Position numbers and translations under genes: made by a program
From: Tritrichomonas musculus
Lineage: Eukaryota; Parabasalia; Tritrichomonadida; Tritrichomonadidae
Assembly: GCA_039105265.1 (NCBI GenBank)
Contig: JAPFFF010000041.1
Location: 1,302,001-1,366,000 of the forward strand
Length of the DNA: 64,000 nucleotides
Reading direction: 5' to 3'
The notes under the pieces: generated by a model
What the model saw: the letters and a program-made list of their open reading frames with translations, nothing else
The model's database searches: none
Told to the model about the DNA's origin: nothing
Shown here: positions 1 through 9,069 of the stretch, piece by piece
Position numbering within the stretch: position 1 is the stretch's first letter
Layout: each line of letters opens with the position of its first letter

Positions 1-821
1 TGGGTATATGTCTCAAAAAACTCACGAGGACTTTTAACTTCAACTATTTGGTCTGCAACAACTTGATCAGTACTTCCTTTATATTTATATCCTATTGTTT
101 TTAGTCTATTATCTTGAAGATTATAATGATATTGAATAGTTCCACTAATGAATTTTTTCCAATTTTCTTCATTAAAAGCTTCATATAAGATTTTCTTTGT
201 TGGATTTGTTGTCTTTTCATTCTTCATAATGTTCATCAATAAATCCCCTAAATTCGAGTATCCTACCTCTGCAAGATAAGGGTCTGGAGTAGGAGTTGGT
301 ATAGACTTTGGATATTGAAGATAATGAACAACTTTGCTTTGCCCTGTTTGTTCATCAAAAGCAATTTGTTCATATCCATCTGCTGCACACATCAATTCGG
401 TATACATCTCATGAATAGCCTCACATGTTTTCGATTCTTCTTCAATAAATTCATTAAATGTATTAACACAAAGTTCATCTTTTATCAACTCCTTATGTGA
501 CTCTGCTTTTTCAGGTAGTGAGTCTTCTAATAAGGGTGTCTGTTCAGGTCCTTTAAATACGTATTTTAAATAATTGGCAAATTTATTTGTAATAGGTACA
601 TTGCCGAAACCATCAAGCTTTCCTCCATTTTCGATATGATTACCAACTACTCTTTCATCTACTTCAGCCTTATTATATAAGCAACTAAATTTTGGGTAAT
701 CATCTGGGTCCTCATTTCTTATAATATCAATATTACCTTCATCATTAACACTTATCTCTATATTTTTGTCTTTGAGCTTTTCAGCCTCACTTGATTGCAA
801 AGAATAAAGTTTAATTGACAT
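1..821 (-). CDS. Polinton protein of unknown function (C-terminal part outside window)
   Basis: Read on the minus strand from the ATG at 821, one frame stays open to the window edge, giving at least 273 residues that start MSIKLYSLQSSEAEKLKD. It is acidic and soluble-looking, with no membrane segment or motif that I recognise. The 3' end lies outside the window. Its start codon is only 3 bp from the ATG of the divergent candidate penton gene at 825, so the promoters of the pair must overlap coding sequence unless one real start is further in. No function is assigned. The open frame and its place inside the element support a real gene. Confidence 0.75.
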   Translation of the reverse strand, partial: MSIKLYSLQSSEAEKLKDKNIEISVNDEGNIDIIRNEDPDDYPKFSCLYNKAEVDERVVGNHIENGGKLDGFGNVPITNKFANYLKYVFKGPEQTPLLEDSLPEKAESHKELIKDELCVNTFNEFIEEESKTCEAIHEMYTELMCAADGYEQIAFDEQTGQSKVVHYLQYPKSIPTPTPDPYLAEVGYSNLGDLLMNIMKNEKTTNPTKKILYEAFNEENWKKFISGTIQYHYNLQDNRLKTIGYKYKGSTDQVVADQIVEVKSPREFFETYT

Positions 822-824
822 TTT

Positions 825-1574
825 ATGAATTATAAAATGTTAGTATCAATGCAGAGTACAAATGCTGATGAATATAATAAGGTATCTATCAATTTGGATA
901 TACCATGGAAGTGTAAATATATTAAATATTTTGTATCTTCAATTAATACAATAAGTAATATTATGTTGAGTACGAAAGATGATTATATAGAGTTTACACA
1001 TAACAGTATTCCATTCAAGCTTAAATTCGAAGATAGATATAATTATACCATCAAGCAAATAGAAGCACTTTTAAATCCGCTTGCGGAGGTATCTTTTAAA
1101 TATAATGATAATACTCGTACATTTACAATAAAGACACAAACACCGTTAACAATAACCTCTATTTCCCATAGGGCTGCTTTATTAACTGGTTTATATAATA
1201 CTTCATTGCCTATTGTGTTACCATCAAATGCAACATATAATATTAAAGACATCCCAATATTAAATCATACTAAGTTGTATCTAGTATCTCTACAAGGTAA
1301 TGCCATATACTCGAATATAGGTGAACAACAATATACACCTTCAGTCATTGGTAGTATAAATACATTCACTTTAGATAATAAACCACTTATATATGATTTC
1401 GAAACTGAAAGTAAACCATTAAAAATAAAAACATATACAGATTCATTAAAGTTTTTAGAATTAAGTTTAGTAGATTTTCAATACCAGCCGATATTGTTAA
1501 AAAGTCCTTTGTTCATAACTATCAAAATTAAACCATCTAACTCGACTGATGTCAATGATGTGTTAACTACGTAA
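825..1574 (+). CDS. Candidate penton / minor capsid protein (Polinton)
   Basis: This is a 249-residue beta-rich protein without a signal peptide. Its C-terminal stretch (LKFLELSLVDFQYQPILLKS, then a strand ending ITIKIKP) follows the pattern of the last strands of Polinton single jelly-roll minor capsid proteins: hydrophobic strand, L-x-D, then a polar turn and final strand. The size also fits that family. Alternative in-frame starts are Met5 and Met9; these would free a little space for a promoter between it and the divergent gene ending at 821. It ends 8 bp inside the 3' end of the convergent DNA polymerase gene. The penton call is inference from pattern and context. Confidence 0.55.
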   Translation: MNYKMLVSMQSTNADEYNKVSINLDIPWKCKYIKYFVSSINTISNIMLSTKDDYIEFTHNSIPFKLKFEDRYNYTIKQIEALLNPLAEVSFKYNDNTRTFTIKTQTPLTITSISHRAALLTGLYNTSLPIVLPSNATYNIKDIPILNHTKLYLVSLQGNAIYSNIGEQQYTPSVIGSINTFTLDNKPLIYDFETESKPLKIKTYTDSLKFLELSLVDFQYQPILLKSPLFITIKIKPSNSTDVNDVLTT

Positions 1575-4500
1575 ACCTAAGAGTACGTGCAAATTTGGGT
1601 AGGTTGGTTTGTTGAAATGTCTTTGACTTCCTGAATGCATTCGAACCATCCAACAAATCAAATGTCATGCTTTCTCCTTCATGCATTCTTTCAAAAAGCT
1701 CTTCAACTGAGATATCCATCCTTTTGCACTTGTTGAGAATAACTTGTTTTGGAATTCCTTTGAGTCTAATATGATATCCTTCATTTCCTTGTTCATCAAC
1801 CAAGATATCGAGGTAGCTCTTTTTACCAAGTGCAATGAGTTTTCTTGAGTGTATTTCTCCCTGACTACCTTGGAACTCATCAAAGTCATTATGAAACTGA
1901 CACATATTTTTTCCAATAAGAGGTTGATGATACTTGAACTGGAATAAGTCAGCTATCCTTGGTACATCTTTTTCAAGTACATGCATACTATCAGTATCTT
2001 GATAAAAGATAGGTATACCTGCTTGCTCAGCTGTAGCCATAACCCTGTTCATTAAGTGCTTACTCCAAGAGAGAACGCTTGCACCAAATTGAGGTAGGTT
2101 GAAATGGTCATTAATTGGTTTCAACTTCTTGACATAGCACTTATCAATATTAGCATCTTCAACAACCTCCTTGATAAAGTTGTAGTTCCTCCATAGGTAC
2201 TTGTATAGTTGGCTTTTTGGTACTGTCTTGGTTTCAGTCTTTGTTGCTTTCAATATTGACTTGCCATATATGGAGTTGAGGAGGAGCTTTATTGTTTGTT
2301 CAAGAGGGTTCTTTTGCTTTTTATAACTTGCCCTGAGATTAAAGAGCTTCTCAATGAACTCATTGATTTTCTTGTTAAATCCTTCATCAAAGTAATAGCC
2401 ACGTATTAACTCATATTCAACATCATAAAATTCGAACAAGTCCATGAGACCTACTTTATCGATATAATAATGGTCAACAAGGAAATTGCCGAATATTTTA
2501 CTACCTGCTTCATTCCTTGTAAATACTTGTCCAAATTTATATGGCTCTTTTGATTTACATTCGAGTTTCTTGATGTTGACTTCGATAAAGAATGTATCAT
2601 ATTGCATAAGTTGTTCATGTGTTGTACCTTGTGATATTACTTTAGGTCTTCCTAATGGTATACCATCCATAACATACATTGCAGATGGATATAAGCTAAC
2701 TGCATCAAAGTCTTGTATCTTTCCTTCGATGTATTGCTTTTCATTACCTGCTGTCATTGTTCTTCCACCAGAGACACATCGTTGTATGAAGTCTTGACAC
2801 TTACCTGATAGTTCATAACATCCATCAAAGCAACCATATTTCTTGGCAAAGCAGTATCCAATAGCACTTATAGATATAAAATCATGAACACCATACATAT
2901 CTGTCTTTGTCTCTTTAAAGACTGCTTTCAAGTCTTCATTAAATTTTTCCATTCCCTTCATCAAAACAATACAGTCCTTGAAACAATAGAAGATGGCATA
3001 TTTAATGATGTCGATTTTGCCATCATTATAGCAATTTGCGATTTTTGCATTTTCGATAATCTGCTTGCAGTTTGCATCAAGTTGTGCTTTCGATAACTTA
3101 TCTGCATTTTCATCGATGTATTGCTGTTGGAACTCAGTAGCATCAACAATTCTTCTTTGAATGTTCTCTTGTGTATATAGCTTATATGCCATGACTTCCT
3201 TGTGAACATTGAGGTTGAACATTGTAGCAAATTTACTTAATGCTTGAGGTATTATACTATATGAGTTCCTGAATGTTAATCGCTTTTTGACTTTCCTTGT
3301 ACCTTCTTCGAATAATGTCATGATGATTTGCAACACAGTTCCACTTCGTTCTGTTATCTGTGTATCCCATCCAGGTGTGTTAATGAAAAAACATGCATCA
3401 TACTTGAGGTTATGAAAATATGTTAATGAGCCACTCCATAAATAATTCAAGAGCTTCTGTCCACAATCTTCACCTTGAATAGATATTTTATGTATGTTGG
3501 CTCCATCTCGAAAGATCGTACAATTGAGATATGGTATATGTGGACTGACTGTAGAGTTTGTTTCGAAGTCGCTATAATAAATCCTTGACCATGTATTTTG
3601 TTTCTTTTTATTATTCTCAATGAGTCTTGTACTATGTTCTGCATTATATTCGAGACTTACATAGTCATTAACATGTTCATATTCAGTTGTGTTGATAATA
3701 TCCATTTCGCATGCTTTGATTTCTTCAAATAGATGTAACTCAAACATCTTTTGGAAAAAGGTTATTGGTTTGATTCCTTCATGTTTATAGTCTTTGACAG
3801 TCTTTCCATTTTTCTCCAATCTTGCTATCATACATCTTTTGTCAAAAGGCATATATGCAAATGTTCTATCAAGTTCTTCATAGTGTTGAAGGTAGAATAA
3901 TGTACAAGGTATTTTCCTGTTGAGCATATAATGGTCTTTGAACAATATCAGGTTAACTTCTCTTTTAAAATCAACAGACCATTTTTTCTTTCTGGTGTTG
4001 ATTCTTGTTTCATACTTGTATTTATCAGGTTGTTCAACAATTCTAATGATACTAAAATTGCACTTGAACTTTTTAGCTACTTCTTCTATCTTGTTATTAG
4101 GTATGGCTCTTGTTTGAACAAAAAATCGTAAGTCATCTATTTCATCATCAGTGAACACACCTGATTGTATACAAGCATATACAAAACAATTATCTCTGTA
4201 GTTCTCTTTCCTTACCTCATGAAAGATTTGGTATGTAGATAAGTCTATAGGTGATAGATTGATGTATGGGAAAAAACTACCTTCTGGTGTATTTCGATAG
4301 TCTTCATCAATTTCGACTTCATCATCATAGATTTCATGAGTATCCATATCTTGCATCTTGGTTCTAAAATGAACACCATCATTTGTTTTGTTCATGTCAA
4401 TAAATTGTACCTCATATCGAACTGGAATGAACATGTTTGAGATATATGGATTAGTGTCTGATTGGTCTTCACTTAAATCAAGTTCTCCTGTTATATGTCC

Positions 4501-4842
4501 TAATGTACTTTCGATGTTGTGCTTATCACTGAGTGTGAAGTACTTATAAGTTCCATCAAGTGCAATTGCTTTAACAATAGGTCTTCCAACATTTTTCTTT
4601 TTATGTATCTGTCGTAGTGCTTCCGTAAATGCGTACCTCTTATCTTCATCTTGATTGATGTCTGTAGCAAAACCAATACCTTGTCCTGCAGGAATCATGA
4701 GCTTCCTCATTTCTTCTTTAAATTTGTCTTTCTTTTGGTATTGTTTTGCACGTCGATTATATTCACGACGAAACTGTGATTTTGTATCAGCATAGACATC
4801 TCCAATAGCATCTAAAAAATTATCTTCAATGTCCTTGTTCAT
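1567..4842 (-). CDS. Protein-primed family B DNA polymerase (Polinton)
   Basis: About 1091 residues. The 3'-5' exonuclease motifs are visible in order as SDFET, HNLKYDA and a YCFKDC segment. The polymerase motifs follow: A (DAVSLYPSA), B (LLLNSIYGK) and C (YQDTDSM). A large insertion between A and B fits the protein-primed (pPolB) clade that copies Polintons. The N-terminal third contains an NCFVYACIQSG segment that recalls a cysteine-peptidase or OTU-like fold, but that is only a resemblance. I prefer the start at 4842 to the longer frame from 4884, because an initiator-like TCACTTTTATTTT lies 7-22 bp upstream of 4842, inside the longer reading. The gene overlaps the convergent gene at 1574 by 8 bp. 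Confidence 0.95.
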   Translation of the reverse strand: MNKDIEDNFLDAIGDVYADTKSQFRREYNRRAKQYQKKDKFKEEMRKLMIPAGQGIGFATDINQDEDKRYAFTEALRQIHKKKNVGRPIVKAIALDGTYKYFTLSDKHNIESTLGHITGELDLSEDQSDTNPYISNMFIPVRYEVQFIDMNKTNDGVHFRTKMQDMDTHEIYDDEVEIDEDYRNTPEGSFFPYINLSPIDLSTYQIFHEVRKENYRDNCFVYACIQSGVFTDDEIDDLRFFVQTRAIPNNKIEEVAKKFKCNFSIIRIVEQPDKYKYETRINTRKKKWSVDFKREVNLILFKDHYMLNRKIPCTLFYLQHYEELDRTFAYMPFDKRCMIARLEKNGKTVKDYKHEGIKPITFFQKMFELHLFEEIKACEMDIINTTEYEHVNDYVSLEYNAEHSTRLIENNKKKQNTWSRIYYSDFETNSTVSPHIPYLNCTIFRDGANIHKISIQGEDCGQKLLNYLWSGSLTYFHNLKYDACFFINTPGWDTQITERSGTVLQIIMTLFEEGTRKVKKRLTFRNSYSIIPQALSKFATMFNLNVHKEVMAYKLYTQENIQRRIVDATEFQQQYIDENADKLSKAQLDANCKQIIENAKIANCYNDGKIDIIKYAIFYCFKDCIVLMKGMEKFNEDLKAVFKETKTDMYGVHDFISISAIGYCFAKKYGCFDGCYELSGKCQDFIQRCVSGGRTMTAGNEKQYIEGKIQDFDAVSLYPSAMYVMDGIPLGRPKVISQGTTHEQLMQYDTFFIEVNIKKLECKSKEPYKFGQVFTRNEAGSKIFGNFLVDHYYIDKVGLMDLFEFYDVEYELIRGYYFDEGFNKKINEFIEKLFNLRASYKKQKNPLEQTIKLLLNSIYGKSILKATKTETKTVPKSQLYKYLWRNYNFIKEVVEDANIDKCYVKKLKPINDHFNLPQFGASVLSWSKHLMNRVMATAEQAGIPIFYQDTDSMHVLEKDVPRIADLFQFKYHQPLIGKNMCQFHNDFDEFQGSQGEIHSRKLIALGKKSYLDILVDEQGNEGYHIRLKGIPKQVILNKCKRMDISVEELFERMHEGESMTFDLLDGSNAFRKSKTFQQTNLPKFARTLRFT

Positions 4843-4848
4843 GTTTAA

Positions 4849-4864
4849 CCTAAAATAAAAGTGA
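4849..4864 (-). promoter_or_regulatory. Initiator-like element of the Polinton polymerase gene
   Basis: On the minus strand the sequence reads TCACTTTTATTTTAGG and matches the trichomonad initiator TCA+Y(T/A). It lies about 20 nt upstream of the preferred ATG at 4842. Similar TCAYTTTT...TT strings precede the genes starting at 6339 (TCA at 6355-6353), 6530 (6513), 7628 (7615), 17009 (16984) and 17627 (17611). Confidence 0.4.
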
Positions 4865-4923
4865 AACGATAAAAATAAAAACAAAGAAAAAGTTAAAAAA
4901 TTATTTTTTAGTTATGACCTATC

Positions 4924-6339
4924 TTATTGGGGGTAATCATCATCATCAACGACATTATCTTCGAGATATGGAAAATGATATTGGAACTCATGTCCTTTCG
5001 ACTTCGAGTCAGAGTTCCGTTCAATTTCGTTCTTCTCCATTGATTCACCAAATTGCTTAATGGCATTCAGCACTTGCTTCGGTGATTGCTTCTTTCCTTT
5101 TCTCTCGAAGCTGCATGCTTTGTCCAACTTCTCTTTCTCTTCTGGTGATAAGTATGGTCGAAGATGATAAATGCAATTGGACAACTTCCATCCATAGGAC
5201 TTGAACACGTTTATCATCTCTGGTGCTTTTTTCTTGTCATATGATTCAATAGCGTCCATCATGTTTCGAAGATAATCAACTTCTACCATCATCAATCTCG
5301 ATCTTGCCAACTTTTCAGCAAATGCATCATCTGTTGGAGGACCAGCTTGTTGAGCATTTTTCAGATCCGCCACGTCCTTCTTTAGATCGTGAATTTTGTT
5401 AATGTACTTCGCCACCTTTTTTGGAGCAAGTTCCAATTTCATCAGCTCGAGTGCGTATTCGTCGTTATTATCAATGTCTTTCCTGAGTTCTTCAGCATTG
5501 TGATTGATGTCTTCAATGTGAAATTCTACACCAGTCATTTTCTCCTCCAACTTCGTTAATCGTTCTTTCAAGTTTTCATTTTCTTCTATTAATTGTTCCA
5601 TTTCTTCTCGAAAGTCGAATGGACGAACATTATCCTCCTTATAATCACTATTGGATTTCATTTCATGAACACTTTTCGGTGGCTTATATGGTTCTTTGCG
5701 AGCTGGTGATGGTTCTTGTTCATGATCAACTTCTTCTTCTTCTCCTTCTATCTTTGTTTCTTCTTTTGGATTGGAACCGAGTTTTTGATTCTCGACAAAT
5801 GCAGATGGTCTAGCGAGAACTCTTGGAGGTGGTGGTATTTGTTGATTAGAAGGAGGTGGAGGAGGTGGAGGAACTTGTATTATATTATATGAGCGAGGTG
5901 GTGGAAAGACTTTATTGGAAATTGGAACATATGGAACATATGGATTCTTCCTTCTTGCATCGTCTTCTTGCTTCAATCTTGCTAATGCTTCTTCTTCTTG
6001 CTTCTTCTTCCTTCTTGCTTCTTCTTCTTGCTGCTTCTTCAATCTAGCTGCTTCTTCTTCTTGTTGCTTCTTCAATCGAGCTGCTTCTTCTTCTTCTTGC
6101 TTCTTCTTCAATCTAGCTGCTTCTTCTTCTTGCTGCTTCTTCTTTAATCTAGCTGCTGCTTCTTCTTGCTGCTTCATGATGAACTGTCGCATGGATTCGA
6201 GTTGTTCTGGGGTCATGTTCTTGAGCCAAACTTCTGTGGGTGGAGCTGATGGCGGATCTGATGGTGGAGCTTGTTGACCCGATTGCTCGATCGAGTCAAA
6301 TAGACTAACATCGCTGTCTGAGCTGTAGTTGTATGACAT
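4924..6339 (-). CDS. Charged, proline-rich coiled-coil protein of a Polinton
   Basis: A 471-residue protein with no enzyme motif. Residues about 35-60 hold a short MTPEQLESM-type helix. Residues about 55-130 are repeats of the type KKQQEEEAARL. About 150-175 is a polyproline stretch (PPPPPPP, PPPPR). A leucine-rich coiled coil follows at about 245-330, and the C-terminus is acidic (DDDDYPQ). The underlying DNA is a CTTCTTCTTG-type run near 5960-6170. An initiator-like TCATTTTTATAC lies about 15 nt upstream of the ATG. It could be a scaffold or core-associated virion protein, which is a guess from composition. It is separated from the polymerase gene by only about 80 bp of AT-rich DNA. Confidence 0.75.
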   Translation of the reverse strand: MSYNYSSDSDVSLFDSIEQSGQQAPPSDPPSAPPTEVWLKNMTPEQLESMRQFIMKQQEEAAARLKKKQQEEEAARLKKKQEEEEAARLKKQQEEEAARLKKQQEEEARRKKKQEEEALARLKQEDDARRKNPYVPYVPISNKVFPPPRSYNIIQVPPPPPPPSNQQIPPPPRVLARPSAFVENQKLGSNPKEETKIEGEEEEVDHEQEPSPARKEPYKPPKSVHEMKSNSDYKEDNVRPFDFREEMEQLIEENENLKERLTKLEEKMTGVEFHIEDINHNAEELRKDIDNNDEYALELMKLELAPKKVAKYINKIHDLKKDVADLKNAQQAGPPTDDAFAEKLARSRLMMVEVDYLRNMMDAIESYDKKKAPEMINVFKSYGWKLSNCIYHLRPYLSPEEKEKLDKACSFERKGKKQSPKQVLNAIKQFGESMEKNEIERNSDSKSKGHEFQYHFPYLEDNVVDDDDYPQ

Positions 6340-6529
6340 ACAAGTATAAAAATGATCTATTTTCTAGTTGATATCACTAAATTTTAAATTTCGTAGAAAA
6401 ACTCGAAGGTGGATATTTTTCTTTGAAAAAGTTATATACACTATAAAAATTCAAAAATTGAATTAAAAAAAATAAAATATATTGAAATTTTAAAAAAATA
6501 TATTTATTAATATCACTATTATTTTATTA

Positions 6530-6955
6530 ATGATGAATGAAGAAGAAGATAAAATAGAAGATATTTTACAAAAACAAACACCTCCTAAAGATCATGATTC
6601 ATTCGACTACAAAATTAATATAAACATGTCGAAAAAAATATCTCAACTAAAAGTTGAAGATGATACATCAAATTTAAGAACGATGTGTGAAAATTATGCT
6701 CATGCTCTTGAAAATGATGCACATCGACTTCGAGCAAAACAAAAAAAGAGGTATGATGAATGGTTTGACAGCCTCGAAAAAGATTGTTATCCTGCAAGAG
6801 ACATTGTTAACTTGTACAACATGTTCTTTGGTCATGAACTATCTATTACTCGACTTGGTTTCGGGCATCTCGATGGAACAAAGAGACACTTTACACATAA
6901 GAAAGTGAAAAGAAACAAGAAGTTCATCACAATGTACTACAAGAAAAATGAATAA
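6530..6955 (+). CDS. Small basic Polinton protein of unknown function
   Basis: A 141-residue protein: an acidic N-terminus (NEEEDKIED), a charged helix around residues 45-80, and a strongly basic C-terminal tail (KRHFTHKKVKRNKKF). The tail would suit nucleic acid binding, but no family is recognised. It is divergent from the coiled-coil gene at 6339, across a 190-bp AT-rich spacer. An initiator-like TCACTATTATTTT lies about 17 nt upstream of the ATG at 6530; Met2 directly follows, so the exact start is uncertain by one codon. The gene ends about 30 bp before the 19-bp tandem repeat. Confidence 0.65.
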   Translation: MMNEEEDKIEDILQKQTPPKDHDSFDYKININMSKKISQLKVEDDTSNLRTMCENYAHALENDAHRLRAKQKKRYDEWFDSLEKDCYPARDIVNLYNMFFGHELSITRLGFGHLDGTKRHFTHKKVKRNKKFITMYYKKNE

Positions 6956-6985
6956 CTAAAAAAAAGTTTTTTTTTTAACTACATG

Positions 6986-7291
6986 TTTTTCCTCATAAGC
7001 TACCTTTTTCCTCATAAGCTACCTTTTTCCTCATAAGCTACCTTTTTCCTCATAAGCTACCTTTTTCCTCATAAGCTACCTTTTTCCTCATAAGCTACCT
7101 TTTTCCTCATAAGCTACCTTTTTCCTCATAAGCTACCTTTTTCCTCATAAGCTACCTTTTTCCTCATAAGCTACCTTTTTCCTCATAAGCTACCTTTTTT
7201 CCTCATAAGCTACCTTTTTTCCTCATAAGCTACCTTTTTCCTCATAAGCTACCTTTTTCCTCATAAGCTACCTTTTTCCTCATAAGCTACC
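6986..7291. repeat. 19-bp tandem repeat, about 16 copies
   Basis: The unit is TTTTTCCTCATAAGCTACC, repeated head to tail. Almost all copies are identical, and two copies are 20 bp through one extra T. The last units supply the final codons of the bZIP-like gene on the minus strand (7261-7551), so the array has grown out of, or into, that gene's 3' end. The near-perfect homogeneity points to recent expansion. Confidence 0.97.
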
Positions 7292-7551
7292 TTTTTGCTT
7301 TCATACAACATTATTTTTTCCTTCATACTTTGTACTTCTTTTTTCTTTCTTTCACGATATGCCTTTTGCTGTTGTTTACGTGCTTCATTTCGTTCTTCAA
7401 CAGTTGCATACTTTTGCTTTCTACCACGTTTTTCTGTTGTTTCAGTTTTTGCAGTATCAATATTTTTGAGGTTGTTGTTACTCTTGGACTTCTTCAACTT
7501 CTTGATGATAGCTGTTTCCTTGAACTCACCCAAATCTAAATTTTGGCTCAT
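7261..7551 (-). CDS. bZIP-like basic-region protein of a Polinton
   Basis: A 96-residue protein starting MSQNLDLGEFKETAII. Its second half (RGRKQKYATVEERNEARKQQ, then KAYRERKKKEVQSMKEKI) has the N-x-x-A-x-x-x-R spacing of a bZIP basic region followed by a short amphipathic helix. The zipper is short, and the last residues (VAYEEKGSL) are encoded by the 19-bp repeat. A longer frame reaches back to 7686, but it overlaps the divergent gene at 7628; the Met at 7551 is preferred because an initiator-like TCAATTTTTTTTC lies about 25 nt upstream. It could be an element-encoded regulator of transcription, or a nucleic-acid packaging protein. Confidence in the family is moderate. Confidence 0.6.
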   Translation of the reverse strand: MSQNLDLGEFKETAIIKKLKKSKSNNNLKNIDTAKTETTEKRGRKQKYATVEERNEARKQQQKAYRERKKKEVQSMKEKIMLYESKKVAYEEKGSL

Positions 7552-7627
7552 GATTTCATTCGAGAAAAAAAATTGAATTATTTTTGAAAATTGAATATTC
7601 GCAAACAAAATCACTTCATTTTTTAAA

Positions 7628-7999
7628 ATGTCGCGTTCTGGAAATGACTTCAAAGAATTCCAAAAACAGCAAAAGCTAGCTATCAAAAATGCTCATGTTG
7701 AAATAGCCAATGCTATTAAAGAGGTGATATTTCTGTTCAACCAAAAAATAATAAACTCGACATCATCTAATGTCTGCACCATCTATGACCCTTTGATACA
7801 AGCAAACATGAACAAGATTGCTGAAGCACTTACTCAAATGAATCTCACTACCTGCGAGGTTTTTCATAAAAAGATTCCTCAATCTACAACACCAAAATCT
7901 ATTGGCTTTCACGTGCCTATAGTGCCTGACTCGCAAGAGACACAAGAAGAAGATGATGAAGATGAACAAGAAGCTTCATCTCCAAAAGACAAGGAGTAA
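7628..7999 (+). CDS. Small Polinton protein of unknown function
   Basis: A 123-residue protein. The N-terminal 75 residues are predicted helical (KEFQKQQKLAIKNAHVEIAN and on). The last 30 are disordered and very acidic (SQETQEEDDEDEQEASSPKD). No enzyme motif or membrane segment is visible. TCATTTTTTAAA lies directly before the ATG, which supports this start and a very short leader. It is divergent from the bZIP-like gene, with 76 bp between the start codons. Confidence 0.6.
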   Translation: MSRSGNDFKEFQKQQKLAIKNAHVEIANAIKEVIFLFNQKIINSTSSNVCTIYDPLIQANMNKIAEALTQMNLTTCEVFHKKIPQSTTPKSIGFHVPIVPDSQETQEEDDEDEQEASSPKDKE

Positions 8000-8052
8000 G
8001 AGTAAAAAAATAATTACTTCTAATTTTAAGTTTTTTTTATATATGTCTTTTT

Positions 8053-8577
8053 TTATACTATGCAATATTTTAAGCATACATGATAATTATTAACAAGCTC
8101 ATTATATTCTTTATTATATACTTGTTTCAAGTCAATGACTACCTCTCCATTATCTTTAATAATCTTAATAGCATCTATTTTTCTTATTGGATTGCTCTTA
8201 GTTGCACAACATCCAACATCTTCATTAAGTTGTACTTCAACCTCACTAACATGTAGTATTGCTTTGATGATGTTGCTAAGAGATTCAATAGGTACTATGA
8301 TGCATTTCTTTGATATAATGTTAGCTAGTAGTGCTTTGTCTTGATTAAGTAGTATTTGTGCATATGCTTCAAGTATAACATTACGTACATCTGGTTCAAC
8401 TTCAACAGGTTCAGTTTGCACTCCAATGTCTCTTGTAATAACAATGTCTTCCTTGCCATCATCTCTCTTATTAATAATAATGTTGTTGTTGATGTTTGAT
8501 GTAGATGATGCAGCTGCTGATGGTTCTAAAGATACATTTGCTTGAACTCCATTGGTTGTACCCCTCTTCTTAATCAT
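8053..8577 (-). CDS. Polinton protein with an LC8-type motif
   Basis: A 174-residue protein. The N-terminal 60 residues are low-complexity (SAAASSTSNINNNII) and contain DIGVQTEP at about residues 50-57. This matches the G-[IV]-Q-[TV]-[DE] form of dynein light chain LC8 ligands and recurs in three other proteins of this element. The C-terminal part is a compact mixed alpha/beta region without a known fold. It is the last (3'-most) of the closely packed minus-strand gene row that starts at 16940, and lies 21 bp from its upstream neighbour. Function is unknown. Confidence 0.65.
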   Translation of the reverse strand: MIKKRGTTNGVQANVSLEPSAAASSTSNINNNIIINKRDDGKEDIVITRDIGVQTEPVEVEPDVRNVILEAYAQILLNQDKALLANIISKKCIIVPIESLSNIIKAILHVSEVEVQLNEDVGCCATKSNPIRKIDAIKIIKDNGEVVIDLKQVYNKEYNELVNNYHVCLKYCIV

Positions 8578-8598
8578 TTAGGTTGGGAAAAAATAGGC

Positions 8599-9045
8599 TT
8601 AAAGTACTAAGTCTAGCTGTTCTCCAATAAACATGTCAAATGACTCAATTTGATATTTCTGCTTGAGAGCATCGATTTTTGGTTTATGACTTGTAGGAGC
8701 AGCTGCAATGGAGTAGTTGTAGTATTTGATTCCTTGATACTCTTGAGTGGTAGTGTTTCCATTTATGTAGAACTCTTCGAAATCTTCAGTTATTTTTCTC
8801 CTTGAGTTAGGCTTAATAAATATTGAGTCAAGATCAAGTTCTTTGAGCTTATCTGGATAAAATCTGTGGCACTTGTCTTTTACCTTGATTGAGACATAGA
8901 GTACTTTGCCTAAATAACTCCATTCTCCTGTTTTCATTGGGTACTTGTCACAAAGTATCGAGAAATTACATTGTTTAGTATTTGGAGCACATTTTGCGCG
9001 AAGTTCATTGACATAGTCATAGACGTTTCTTGTTGTCATTTTCAT
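8599..9045 (-). CDS. Polinton protein of unknown function
   Basis: A 148-residue protein with alternating hydrophobic and polar residues suggesting beta strands (GKVLYVSIKVKDKC, IKYYNYSIAAAP). There is no signal peptide and no motif that I recognise. It starts MKMTTRNVYDYV; Met3 is an alternative start. It sits in the packed gene row, with gaps of 21 and 24 bp to its neighbours, next to the capsid region. A small structural protein is possible but unproven. Confidence 0.6.
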   Translation of the reverse strand: MKMTTRNVYDYVNELRAKCAPNTKQCNFSILCDKYPMKTGEWSYLGKVLYVSIKVKDKCHRFYPDKLKELDLDSIFIKPNSRRKITEDFEEFYINGNTTTQEYQGIKYYNYSIAAAPTSHKPKIDALKQKYQIESFDMFIGEQLDLVL

Positions 9046-9069
9046 CTGGATAAAAAATTCAATAAAAAA

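Noticed and set aside
315-500. 61-codon plus-strand frame
   Set aside because: It lies inside the long open minus-strand gene 1-821 and has a Phe/Cys/Ile composition typical of an antisense shadow.
920-1574. KTQT in the candidate penton as a further LC8 motif
   Set aside because: The peptide sits in a predicted beta strand and its Lys is at the wrong distance, so I did not count it.
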